47,721 bases of DNA from Burkholderiaceae bacterium (GTDB lineage: Bacteria; Pseudomonadota; Gammaproteobacteria; Burkholderiales; Burkholderiaceae_C): the NCBI GenBank assembly GCA_019745555.1, contig JAIESX010000055.1:1-47721 (forward strand), in the 5' to 3' direction. This document shows, piece by piece, positions 22,302 to 30,067 of the stretch. The notes beneath the pieces are model-generated. The model ran no database searches and had not been told where the DNA came from. It saw only the letters and a list, made by a program, of their open reading frames with translations. The translations under genes and the position numbers were made by a program. The first letter of the stretch is position 1, and every line of letters starts with the position of its first letter.

Positions 22302-23663
22302 ATGGCCTTGAATTCAACGATGTTCTGGATCCTGGGAGCGCTGGGTGTGCTGCATCTGCTGCTGTTGCTGGCGTTGCTGCTGCGCCGCACGGATACGCAG
22401 GCCCAGCAGGGTGGCGAGCAGCTGCGCGCCGAGTTGCTGGCCGGGCACGAGCGCCTGGTGCGCGAACTGCGCCAGGACATTGCCGAGTCGGCGCGCGGCA
22501 CGCGGCTGGAGCTGTCGCAGAACCTGGCGACCTTTCAGCAGACCCTGGTGCAGCAGGCGGCCGAGGCCACGCGCACGCAGAACACGCAGATCGACGCTTT
22601 CGGTCAGCAGCTCGCGCTGCTGCAGAAGACCCTGTCCGACACCCTGGCCCAGCGTCTGGAGGCGCTGGGCGAATCGAATGCGCGCCGCATCGGCGAGATG
22701 CGTCAGACGCTCGATGCCCAGCTGGCCCAGCTGCAGCAGACCAATGCCGCCAAGCTTGACGAGATGCGTGCGACGGTGGACGAGAAGCTGCAGGCCACCC
22801 TGCACACCCGCCTGGGCGAGAGCTTCAAGCAGGTGGCCGAGCGCCTGGAGCAGGTGCACAAGGGCCTGGGCGAGATGCAGACCCTGGCGGCCGGCGTGGG
22901 TGACCTCAAGCACCTGCTGACCAATGTGAAGACGCGCGGCATGTTCGGTGAGGCGCAACTGGCCGCGTTGCTGGAGCAGGTCTTCGTGCCCGACCAGTAC
23001 GCGGCGCAGGTGGCCACGCGTCCGGGCAGCAAGAACGTGGTGGACTTCGCCATCCGCCTGCCTGGCAAGGCGGACGACGGCACGCCGCTGTGGCTGCCCA
23101 TCGATGCCAAGTTTCCCAACGAGGACTACGAGCGCCTGCTGGACGCGCAGCAGCGCGCCGACGCTGTGGCCGCCGAGGCCGCAGCCAAGGCGCTGGAGGC
23201 GCGCATCCGCCTCGAGGCGAAATCCATCGCCGAGAAATACGTCGAGCCGCCCTACACCACGGACTTCGCCATCCTCTTCCTGCCCACCGAGGGCCTCTAC
23301 GCCGAGGTGCTGCGCCGCCCCGGCCTGATGGAGGCGCTGCAGCGCGAGCACCGCGTCACGCTGGCCGGCCCCACCACGCTGCTGGCCATGCTCAGTTCCC
23401 TGCAGATGGGCTTTCGCACTCTGGCACTGGAGAAGCGCTCGAGCGAAGTCTGGCAGGTGCTGGGCGCGGTCAAGACCGAGTTCGGCAAGTTCGGTGACGT
23501 GCTGGCCAAGGTCAAGTCCCAGACCGAGACCGTGCTCAACACGCTGAGCAGTGCCGAGGTGCGCAGCCGCGCCATGGGCCGTGCGCTGCGTCAGGTCGAG
23601 GCCCTGCCGGAGGCCCAGGCCCAGACCCTGCTGCCGCTGGACAAAGAGGCCGACGAAGGGTGA
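22302..23663 (+). CDS. rmuC: DNA recombination protein RmuC
   Basis: The 453-residue protein has one N-terminal membrane segment (residues about 6-24), a long coiled-coil region (about 28-205) and the RmuC nuclease-like domain with GMFGEAQLAALLEQV near 213, DFAIRLPG near 246 and LPIDAKFPNEDYERL near 265, the last holding residues of the PD-(D/E)XK-like core. RmuC limits inversion at short inverted repeats. The ATG at 22302 has GGAGG five bases upstream. Its stop overlaps the GTG of the next gene. Confidence 0.95.
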   Translation: MALNSTMFWILGALGVLHLLLLLALLLRRTDTQAQQGGEQLRAELLAGHERLVRELRQDIAESARGTRLELSQNLATFQQTLVQQAAEATRTQNTQIDAFGQQLALLQKTLSDTLAQRLEALGESNARRIGEMRQTLDAQLAQLQQTNAAKLDEMRATVDEKLQATLHTRLGESFKQVAERLEQVHKGLGEMQTLAAGVGDLKHLLTNVKTRGMFGEAQLAALLEQVFVPDQYAAQVATRPGSKNVVDFAIRLPGKADDGTPLWLPIDAKFPNEDYERLLDAQQRADAVAAEAAAKALEARIRLEAKSIAEKYVEPPYTTDFAILFLPTEGLYAEVLRRPGLMEALQREHRVTLAGPTTLLAMLSSLQMGFRTLALEKRSSEVWQVLGAVKTEFGKFGDVLAKVKSQTETVLNTLSSAEVRSRAMGRALRQVEALPEAQAQTLLPLDKEADEG

Positions 23664-24889
23664 CCCCCACGGATACCGCTGCCCCGCGTCATCAGCTGCC
23701 GCGCCTGATCGGCGGGCATATCTGCCTGCATGCCTGCATGGCCGGTCTGCGCATGGCTGCCCCGCTGCTGGCGCTGACCCAGGGCTACAGCGCACTGGCG
23801 GTGGGCCTGCTCATGGCCCTGTTCGCGCTGGCCCAGGTCTTTCTGGCACTGCCCACCGGCCGCTATGCGGACCGCCATGGCCTGCGCCGCCCGATGGCCC
23901 TGAGCGTGATCGCGGCCAGCGGCAGCACGGCGCTGGCGGTCGTGTTTCCCGTCTTTCCCGTGCTCTGTCTGGCGGCGCTGTTCAGCGGTGGGGCCACCGG
24001 TGCGGCCTCGATCACACTGCAGCGCCATGTGGGTCGCGCGGCGCGCGACGCGGCCGAGCTGCGCCAGGTCTTCAGCTGGCTGTCCATCGGGCCGGCCACC
24101 TCCAACTTCCTCGGCCCGCTGCTAGCGGGCCTGCTGATCGACCACGCCGGGGTCTGGCTCGGTGGCCAGGCGGGCGATCTCGACGGTTATCGCGCTGCCT
24201 TTCTGCTCATGGCCGTGCTGCCGCTGTTGACCTGGTGGCTGGTGCGCCACACACCCGACCTGCCCTCATCGGCGTCGGTGGCCGAGCAGCACCGCCGACG
24301 TGTGTGGGACCTGCTGCGCGACCCGATGATGCGCCGCCTGCTGCTGGTCAACTGGTTTCTTTCGTCCTGCTGGGACGTGCACACCTTCGTGCTGCCCGTG
24401 CTGGGCCACGAACGCGGTTACAACGCGTCCACCATCGGCATGCTGCTGGGGGCCTTCGCCATTGCGGCCACCGTGGTACGCCTGCTCATGCCCTGGCTGG
24501 CCCGGCATCTGCGCGAGTGGGTGGTGATCAGCAGCGCGATGGTGGCCACGGCGCTGCTCTTCGCGCTCTACCCCCTGCTGCCCAGTGCCCTGGCCATGGG
24601 CGTGTGCTCGGTGCTGCTGGGACTGGTGCTGGGTTCGGTGCAGCCCATGATCATGAGCATCCTGCACCAGATCACCCCGGCCGACCGCCATGGCGAGGCT
24701 CTGGGCCTGCGCCTGATGTCGCTCAACGGCTCCAGCGTGCTCATGCCGCTGCTGTTCGGCAGCATCGGCACCGTGGTTGGGGTGTCCATCGTGTTCTGGG
24801 TCGTCGGCGCCGCGGTGGGTCTGGGCAGCCGTACGGCCTGGACACTCAGGGCGCCGGCCCATCCCCCAGCCGATAGAAGGACTGGATAG
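23660..24889 (+). CDS. MFS transporter, 12-helix type
   Basis: The 409-residue protein starts with GTG at 23660, overlapping the rmuC TGA. It shows the MFS loop motif GRYADRHGLRRPM near residues 67-79 and about twelve hydrophobic segments. The substrate is unknown. Its 3' end overlaps the convergent LOG-family gene by 44 bases. Confidence 0.85.
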   Translation: MTPTDTAAPRHQLPRLIGGHICLHACMAGLRMAAPLLALTQGYSALAVGLLMALFALAQVFLALPTGRYADRHGLRRPMALSVIAASGSTALAVVFPVFPVLCLAALFSGGATGAASITLQRHVGRAARDAAELRQVFSWLSIGPATSNFLGPLLAGLLIDHAGVWLGGQAGDLDGYRAAFLLMAVLPLLTWWLVRHTPDLPSSASVAEQHRRRVWDLLRDPMMRRLLLVNWFLSSCWDVHTFVLPVLGHERGYNASTIGMLLGAFAIAATVVRLLMPWLARHLREWVVISSAMVATALLFALYPLLPSALAMGVCSVLLGLVLGSVQPMIMSILHQITPADRHGEALGLRLMSLNGSSVLMPLLFGSIGTVVGVSIVFWVVGAAVGLGSRTAWTLRAPAHPPADRRTG

Positions 24890-25727
24890 CCTCCCAGGCG
24901 TCTTCGGGCGTGTCGACGAAGCTGAACAGCCCGGTGTCCTCGGGCGAGATCACGCCTTCCTCGATCAGCAGGTCGAAGTTGATCAGCCGTTTCCAGAAGC
25001 TGCTGCCATGGAGCACCACGGGCACAGGCTCGGACTTGCCGGTCTGCACCAGGGTGAGGATTTCGAACAGTTCGTCCAGCGTGCCGAAACCACCGGGAAA
25101 GGCGACCAGCGCCTTGGCGCGCATCATGAAGTGCATCTTGCGCAGCGCGAAGTAGTGGAACTTGAAGCACAGGCTGGGCGAGATGTAGCGGTTGCCCGAC
25201 TGTTCGTGCGGCAGTGCGATGTTCAAGCCGACGTTGAGCGCGCCGGCCTCATGTGCACCGCGGTTGGCCGCCTCCATGATGCCCGGGCCGCCGCCGGTGC
25301 AGATGTAGAGCCGCTCCGCATGTGGCAGTCGCGCACTGTGCTCGGCCACCAGGCGGCCGAAGCGGCGGGCTTGTTCGTAGTGTTGGGCGTTGCGCACGTC
25401 ACGTTCGGCCCGTGCCACGGCGGCGGCATCGCCGCTGGTGCGGGCGGCTGCCAGCCGACGCTGGGCCTCCTCGTCCGAAACGAAGCGAGCGCTGCCGAAG
25501 ACAACGATGGTGTTGCTCACGCCCTGGGCCTGCTGCTCCAGGTCGGGCTTGAGCATCTCGAGCTGGAATCGGATGCCGCGCGTCTCGCGGCGCAGCAGGA
25601 ATTCGGGGTCGGCAAAGGCGAGGCGGTAGGCGTCGGCCTGCAGCGGGATGCCGGCGTCGGCATGGGCCTTGAGGTCGGCCCAGGCGTCGGCCAGGGTGCG
25701 GGTGCTGAGATCGTGCGGGGTCTTCAT
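24846..25727 (-). CDS. LOG-family protein (nucleoside 5'-monophosphate phosphoribohydrolase-like)
   Basis: The 293-residue protein carries the two LOG signatures: GGGPGIMEAANRGA near residues 138-151 and PGGFGTLDE near 205-213. Such enzymes cleave the N-glycosidic bond of AMP-like nucleotides to give base plus ribose 5-phosphate; some members were misnamed lysine decarboxylases. It is about 100 residues longer than plant LOG, with an extra N-terminal region (residues 1-100) containing VVFGSARF. The start at 25727 lies seven bases after the stop of the PRPP-synthetase-like gene, so it is the last gene of a three-gene run. Confidence 0.87.
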   Translation of the reverse strand: MKTPHDLSTRTLADAWADLKAHADAGIPLQADAYRLAFADPEFLLRRETRGIRFQLEMLKPDLEQQAQGVSNTIVVFGSARFVSDEEAQRRLAAARTSGDAAAVARAERDVRNAQHYEQARRFGRLVAEHSARLPHAERLYICTGGGPGIMEAANRGAHEAGALNVGLNIALPHEQSGNRYISPSLCFKFHYFALRKMHFMMRAKALVAFPGGFGTLDELFEILTLVQTGKSEPVPVVLHGSSFWKRLINFDLLIEEGVISPEDTGLFSFVDTPEDAWEAIQSFYRLGDGPAP

Positions 25728-25734
25728 GGATGTG

Positions 25735-26610
25735 TCACTGGAGGGCGGCGGCCAGGGCCGGGGCCATGTACACCGCGTTGCTGGGATGGCTGATGCAGTC
25801 CGTGCTCCAGACCTCGCGGATGCCGGCGTCCCAGAGCAGGCGGCCGGCGTCATGCGCGAACAGGGCATGGGTCACGGCCACGTCCACGCTGGCCGCGCCG
25901 GCGGCCAGCAGGCCGCGCGCGGCCTGGGCCAGGGTGTGGCCGCTGCTGGCCATGTCGTCGAGTAGCACCACCTGGCGCTGACGAACATCGATAGCGGGGA
26001 GGGCGATCTCGACGTGGCGGTCGCCATAGCGCACCTTGCGACAGACACCGTGGTCAAAGCCGTGGCGCGCTGCCGCCTGGGCGATCCACTGCGCCGACTC
26101 CTCGTCGGGGCCGATGAGCAGCGCCCGCGGACGCCGCTGCGCGATCAGATCGGCCAGCAGCGGCGCGCCGCTGAGGACCACGGCGCGCGGCACCGGCACG
26201 GCTTCCTCGAGTCGCTGGATGCGATGCAGGTGGGGGTCCACGGTGATGACGGCGTCGAACAGATCCGCGAGCAGGGAACCCACGATGCGTTGGCTCACGG
26301 CTTCGCCGGGGGCGAAGGCCATGTCCTGGCGCATATAGGCCAGGTAGGGCGCGATCAGCGTCAGCTGCGTTGCGCCCAGGGTGCGCGCCGTGCGGGCGAC
26401 CAGCAGCAGTTCCACGAGTTTTTCGTTCGGCTGGGCCAGGGAGCGCAGCAGGGCAATGCGCGGTGGCAGGGCCTCGGGCAGGCGCAGCTTGAGTTCGCCA
26501 TCGGGAAAGCGGTGGCGTGAGATGCAGGCCGTGGGGATGCCGGACTCGGCGGCGATGCGCGCGGCCTGGTCCGTCTCGTCCTCGAAATGCAGCAACAGGG
26601 CGGGACGCAC
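25735..26610 (-). CDS. Ribose-phosphate pyrophosphokinase-like protein (Prs paralogue)
   Basis: The 291-residue protein is shorter than housekeeping PRPP synthetases (about 315). It keeps the ATP-contact MRQD in PYLAYMRQDMAF near residues 89-100, the DPHLHRIQ segment near 125, the flexible catalytic loop CRKVRYGDRHVEI near 190 with its Lys and Arg, and the PRPP loop VVLLDDMASSGHTL near 213. The loop is of the KxRxGD kind that I associate with archaeal enzymes. It should make PRPP from ribose 5-phosphate and ATP, or act on a related sugar phosphate. The start is GTG, two bases after the preceding stop. Confidence 0.85.
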   Translation of the reverse strand: MRPALLLHFEDETDQAARIAAESGIPTACISRHRFPDGELKLRLPEALPPRIALLRSLAQPNEKLVELLLVARTARTLGATQLTLIAPYLAYMRQDMAFAPGEAVSQRIVGSLLADLFDAVITVDPHLHRIQRLEEAVPVPRAVVLSGAPLLADLIAQRRPRALLIGPDEESAQWIAQAAARHGFDHGVCRKVRYGDRHVEIALPAIDVRQRQVVLLDDMASSGHTLAQAARGLLAAGAASVDVAVTHALFAHDAGRLLWDAGIREVWSTDCISHPSNAVYMAPALAAALQ

Positions 26611-26612
26611 GA

Positions 26613-28208
26613 TCAGAACTCCACGTAGGCGTGCGGCACGTCCTCGGGGCGGCCGATCTGGTAGCCGCTGCTGCGCGCGCAGGCCTGGCGTGCAAATTCC
26701 AGATCCGCCGGGTAGCTGGCATGGACGCGGTACAGGGGCTCGCCGTCGCGCACCGTCTCGCCCAGCTTTCGCAACAGGTCCACGCCCGCCTCAGGCACCT
26801 TGGGGGCGCCCGCCAGACGCGCGATGCGTGCCAGCTGCAGGTTGTCGATGCCGCTGACCACGCCATTGCCGCGAGCCGGGACATCGAAACTGAGGCGTCC
26901 CAGCTTCGGGTGATGGTGGTCGAAGGCGCGCCGGCCCTGGCTGTCGATGATCTCGTTCATCTTCTGCAGGGCGCGGCCGGAGTCGAGGATGTCGCGTGCG
27001 ATGGCATAGCCGTCGCCGCCGCGCACGTCGGGGTCGGCCTCCAGCATGCGGCCGGCCAGGCGCAGGGCCTTCTGGCGCAGGTCCATGGGCGCCAGCGGGT
27101 GGTTCTCCAGCACGCGCATCACGTCACGCGCCTCCAGCACCGGGCCGATGCCATGGCCGATGGGCTGGCGGCCATCCGTGATGACCACGTCGAGGGCGAG
27201 TTTCATGCGTCGTGCCACGTACTCGAACAGTCGGCGCAGACGCTGCGCCTCGGGCATGGAGCGCACCTTGGCCGTGGGGCCGATGGGAATGTCCAGCACC
27301 AGATGGCTGGAGCCGGCAGCGATCTTCTTCGACAGGATGGAGGCCACCATCTGGCCCGGTGCATCGAGTGCCAGCGGGCGCTCCACCGAGATCAGGACAT
27401 CGTCGGCTGGCGAGAGCTGGGCCGTGCCGCCCCAGGCCAGACAGCCGCGGTGCTGCTGCACGATCTGCTGCAGGCGCTCGATCGGCAGTTCGACTTCGGC
27501 CAGCACCTCCATGGTGTCGGCGGTGCCGGCCGGCGAGGTGATGGCGCGCGAGGAGGTCTTGGGGCAGAGCATGCCGTGGGCGGCGACGATGGGCACGACC
27601 AGCATGGAGGTGCGGTTGCCCGGAATGCCGCCGATGCAGTGCTTGTCCACCACCAGCGGCTCGCGCCAGTCCAGCCGGGCGCCGGCCTCGATCATGGCCT
27701 CGGTGAGGAAGTACACCTCCTCGCGATCCAGCTCGTCGCGGTGGGTGGCAACGACAAAGGCCGTGAGTTCGATCTTGGAGTAGTGGTGGGCGCTGATGTC
27801 GTGCACGATGGCGCGGAAGTCCTCCTGGCCCAGACGCTCGCCGCCGAGTTTGCGGTGCAGGGCCCCGATGGAGGCGGGTGGCTCGGCCTGGGCCACCGTG
27901 ACCGTATGGCCGTCGGCCACATCCAGCTGCGCAAAGGCCGCCTTGGACAGGCCCAGCTCGCCGCAGGCCACGATGTTCACGTCGTCCACCACATTGAGCG
28001 TGGCCAGCACGCTCTGGCCATTGGTGCGGACCTCGACCTTGGAGAGGGCCTTGAAACCCTCGGCCCGGTAGACCTCGCAGTCGCGGTGCATGTAGGCGAC
28101 GTTCTCGTGCCAGGTGTCGATCAGCACGCGGCGCAGGGCCAGCCGCGAGGCCGGATTGCTGTTGTCCGTCGCAGCAGGGCCGGGGCGGATGGCTTGTTCT
28201 TGCGTCAT
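26613..28208 (-). CDS. AMP phosphorylase-like / type 2 thymidine phosphorylase family protein
   Basis: The 531-residue protein belongs to the phosphorylase group of archaeal AMP phosphorylase (HAMAP-type name: putative thymidine phosphorylase type 2). It is longer than ordinary thymidine phosphorylase (about 440) because of an extra N-terminal domain (residues 1-95). Core motifs are [20 protein letters not shown] near 212, [19 protein letters not shown] near 240 and a glycine-rich GPTAKVR segment near 315. Archaeal AMP phosphorylases split NMPs with phosphate to base plus ribose 1,5-bisphosphate. It is first of three tightly spaced minus-strand genes, with the PRPP-synthetase paralogue and the LOG-family gene after it. 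Confidence 0.88.
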   Translation of the reverse strand: MTQEQAIRPGPAATDNSNPASRLALRRVLIDTWHENVAYMHRDCEVYRAEGFKALSKVEVRTNGQSVLATLNVVDDVNIVACGELGLSKAAFAQLDVADGHTVTVAQAEPPASIGALHRKLGGERLGQEDFRAIVHDISAHHYSKIELTAFVVATHRDELDREEVYFLTEAMIEAGARLDWREPLVVDKHCIGGIPGNRTSMLVVPIVAAHGMLCPKTSSRAITSPAGTADTMEVLAEVELPIERLQQIVQQHRGCLAWGGTAQLSPADDVLISVERPLALDAPGQMVASILSKKIAAGSSHLVLDIPIGPTAKVRSMPEAQRLRRLFEYVARRMKLALDVVITDGRQPIGHGIGPVLEARDVMRVLENHPLAPMDLRQKALRLAGRMLEADPDVRGGDGYAIARDILDSGRALQKMNEIIDSQGRRAFDHHHPKLGRLSFDVPARGNGVVSGIDNLQLARIARLAGAPKVPEAGVDLLRKLGETVRDGEPLYRVHASYPADLEFARQACARSSGYQIGRPEDVPHAYVEF

Positions 28209-28237
28209 GCGGATAGCCTACACCGAATCCGGACCCG

Positions 28238-28264
28238 AAAAACAAAAGGCTCCCGCAGGAGCCT
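28238..28264 (-). terminator. Intrinsic terminator after efp
   Basis: On the minus strand AGGCTCC-TGCG-GGAGCCT is followed by a T-rich run (TTTTGTTTTT). It separates efp from the phosphorylase-like gene downstream. Confidence 0.88.
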
Positions 28265-28285
28265 GTTTGCCGGACCGGTGTGCGA

Positions 28286-28840
28286 TCAGACGCGCTTGCG
28301 ATATTCGCCGGTGCGGGTGTCGATCTCGATCTTGTCGCCCTGGTCCACGAAGAGCGGCACGGCCACTTCGAAGCCCGTGGCGATCTTCGCCGGCTTGAGC
28401 ACCTTGCCCGAGGTGTCGCCCTTGACGGCGGGCTCGGTCCAGGTGATCTCGCGCACCACGCTGGTGGGCAATTCGACCGAGATGGCCTTGCCGTCGTAGA
28501 ACACCACTTCGACGGGCATGCCGTCCTCGAGGTAGTTCAGGGCGTCGCCCATGTTCTCGGCCTCGACTTCGTACTGGTTGTAATCGGCGTCCATGCAGAC
28601 GTACATGGGATCGGCGAAGTAGGAGTAGGTGCACTCCTTCTTGTCCAGGACGATCTGGTCCATCTTGTCGTCGGCCTTGAACACCACTTCGGTGCCGAAG
28701 TTGGCGATCAGGCTCTTGAGCTTCATGCGCACGGTGGCGGCATTGCGGCCACCGCGGCTGTATTCGGTCTTGAGCACGACCATGGGGTCCTTGCCGTGCA
28801 TGATCACGTTGCCGGCGCGAATTTCCTGAGCGATCTTCAT
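28286..28840 (-). CDS. efp: Elongation factor P
   Basis: The 184-residue protein relieves ribosome stalling at polyproline stretches. The modified tip loop reads [11 protein letters not shown], with Arg at residue 32 in place of the lysine of E. coli, which marks the rhamnosylated branch of EF-P. The rest is typical, including [18 protein letters not shown] near 94 and the closing [13 protein letters not shown]. The modifying enzyme EarP is encoded directly upstream at 28987-30042. Confidence 0.97.
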   Translation of the reverse strand: MKIAQEIRAGNVIMHGKDPMVVLKTEYSRGGRNAATVRMKLKSLIANFGTEVVFKADDKMDQIVLDKKECTYSYFADPMYVCMDADYNQYEVEAENMGDALNYLEDGMPVEVVFYDGKAISVELPTSVVREITWTEPAVKGDTSGKVLKPAKIATGFEVAVPLFVDQGDKIEIDTRTGEYRKRV

Positions 28841-28946
28841 AGTGTTTCCGTAGTGCTGAGTCGTTGGGCCGCTGGAACCCGTGCGGGCGGGCGCTTGCGC
28901 GGCGAGAGTCGGAAGCCGTCAGGTCGAGCCGGACCGGTTTCTGCAA

Positions 28947-28976
28947 AGCCCTGAATTTTAGCGTTTTTTCAGGGCT
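28947..28976. repeat. Hairpin between earP and efp
   Basis: AGCCCTGAA (28947-28955) pairs with TTCAGGGCT (28968-28976) around an AT-rich loop. It lies just after the earP stop. It could be a weak terminator or processing site. The loop contains TAAAAT on the minus strand, but no matching -35 is visible. Confidence 0.45.
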
Positions 28977-28986
28977 TCGGGGGCTG

Positions 28987-30042
28987 TCATGGCGGGCTGG
29001 CGAACTCGATCAGACGGCTGAGCAGATCGGGCTGCGCCAGCAGGCTCTCCCGGGCCTGCTGCACCGCGGCGTGCCAGCCGGGCAGGTCCGGCCAGAGCAC
29101 GGGCGCGGTGTCCAGGCCGTTCCAGGTCCGGTGCCAGGCCCGCAGCGAGGCCGGAGCCTGGATCTGGCGCAAGAAGGCCTCCAGCTTGCCGTGGTGGGCA
29201 TCATCGTGCTGCGGATAGATATGCCAGACGAAGGGCCGGCCAGACCAGAGCGCGCGCACCAGCGAATCTTCGCCGCGCACGAAGTTGAGGTCACAGGACC
29301 AGAGCAGGTGGTCGTACTCGTCCTGCGTGAGATGAGGCAGGTAGTGCACCTCCAGCCCGGCGGGCGCGCCGCAGGTCTGTACGGCGGCCGTGGCACGGCC
29401 CGCGGTGACCAGGAGCTGAGCTCCCTGACGGGCGAGCAGGGACAGCAGATCGGGCAGGGCGGGAGGCTCGTAGCAGAAGAGGGAGACCCGTGGCACACCC
29501 GGGCGCAGGGCGATGCCCTGTGCCGCCAGCCAGGCCCGGCGGTCAAAGCGGGTCTGGCGCTGCACCAGGTCGGGTTCGCGCAGCAGGCCGCCGGTGGCGG
29601 GCGTGAAGCCCGGATAGAAAAAACGCTTGCTCAGGCCGCGCCCGGGACCCTGCATGACCGGCGAAGGCAGGCCATGGCTGCGCTCCACATAGCTTTCGGC
29701 CGAGAGGTATTCAAGGTTGATCCAGCGTGCGGGCTGGCCGTCGGCAGCGCGCCAGTCCACGTAGCGCTGCACGAACTCCGGCGGGATGTCGCAACCGAAG
29801 GCCTCGATCAGCACCTCCCCGGGGGGCAAGTCCTCCAGGTCCAGCGGTGCGGTCCAGGGGCGGACTTCCACGCCTGGACAGCCCTGTGGTGCCATCCAGC
29901 GCAGAGCGCTGGCATCGTCAACCCAGAGGCGCACGGCCTGGCCGCGCGCCGCAAGCTGGCGCGCCAGGCGCCAGCAGACACCAATGTCGCCGTAGTTGTC
30001 GATGACCTTGCAGAAAATGTCCCAGAGACGGGGAGAAACCAT
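28987..30042 (-). CDS. earP: EF-P arginine rhamnosyltransferase EarP
   Basis: EarP transfers rhamnose from dTDP-L-rhamnose to Arg32 of EF-P. The 351-residue protein starts at 30042 ([19 protein letters not shown]); the two aspartates at residues 15 and 19 correspond to the family's catalytic pair. [13 protein letters not shown] residues near 178 and the [20 protein letters not shown] segment near 278 belong to the donor site. A longer start at 30070 is possible, but it would overlap the divergent uvrC start and remove the -10 element. There is no Shine-Dalgarno sequence. The gene precedes efp on the same strand. Confidence 0.95.
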   Translation of the reverse strand: MVSPRLWDIFCKVIDNYGDIGVCWRLARQLAARGQAVRLWVDDASALRWMAPQGCPGVEVRPWTAPLDLEDLPPGEVLIEAFGCDIPPEFVQRYVDWRAADGQPARWINLEYLSAESYVERSHGLPSPVMQGPGRGLSKRFFYPGFTPATGGLLREPDLVQRQTRFDRRAWLAAQGIALRPGVPRVSLFCYEPPALPDLLSLLARQGAQLLVTAGRATAAVQTCGAPAGLEVHYLPHLTQDEYDHLLWSCDLNFVRGEDSLVRALWSGRPFVWHIYPQHDDAHHGKLEAFLRQIQAPASLRAWHRTWNGLDTAPVLWPDLPGWHAAVQQARESLLAQPDLLSRLIEFASPP

Positions 30043-30048
30043 GGCGGG

Positions 30049-30060
30049 ATTGTCCACAAT
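30049..30060. promoter_or_regulatory. Palindromic divergent -10 element of earP and uvrC
   Basis: ATTGT-CC-ACAAT is a perfect palindrome. On the plus strand it gives CACAAT seven bases before the uvrC ATG; on the minus strand it gives GACAAT six bases before the earP ATG. Both mRNAs would begin at or beside their start codons. No clear -35 is visible on either side. Confidence 0.5.
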
Positions 30061-30067
30061 ACGGACC

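Noticed and set aside
24846..25727. Lysine decarboxylase
   Set aside because: Members of this family were once labelled so, but the PGGxGTxxE and GGGPGIM motifs define the LOG phosphoribohydrolase group and no PLP-binding site is present.
26517..28499. 660-codon plus-strand open frame opposite the phosphorylase-like gene
   Set aside because: It is a high-GC shadow; the opposite strand has clear phosphorylase and EF-P signatures.
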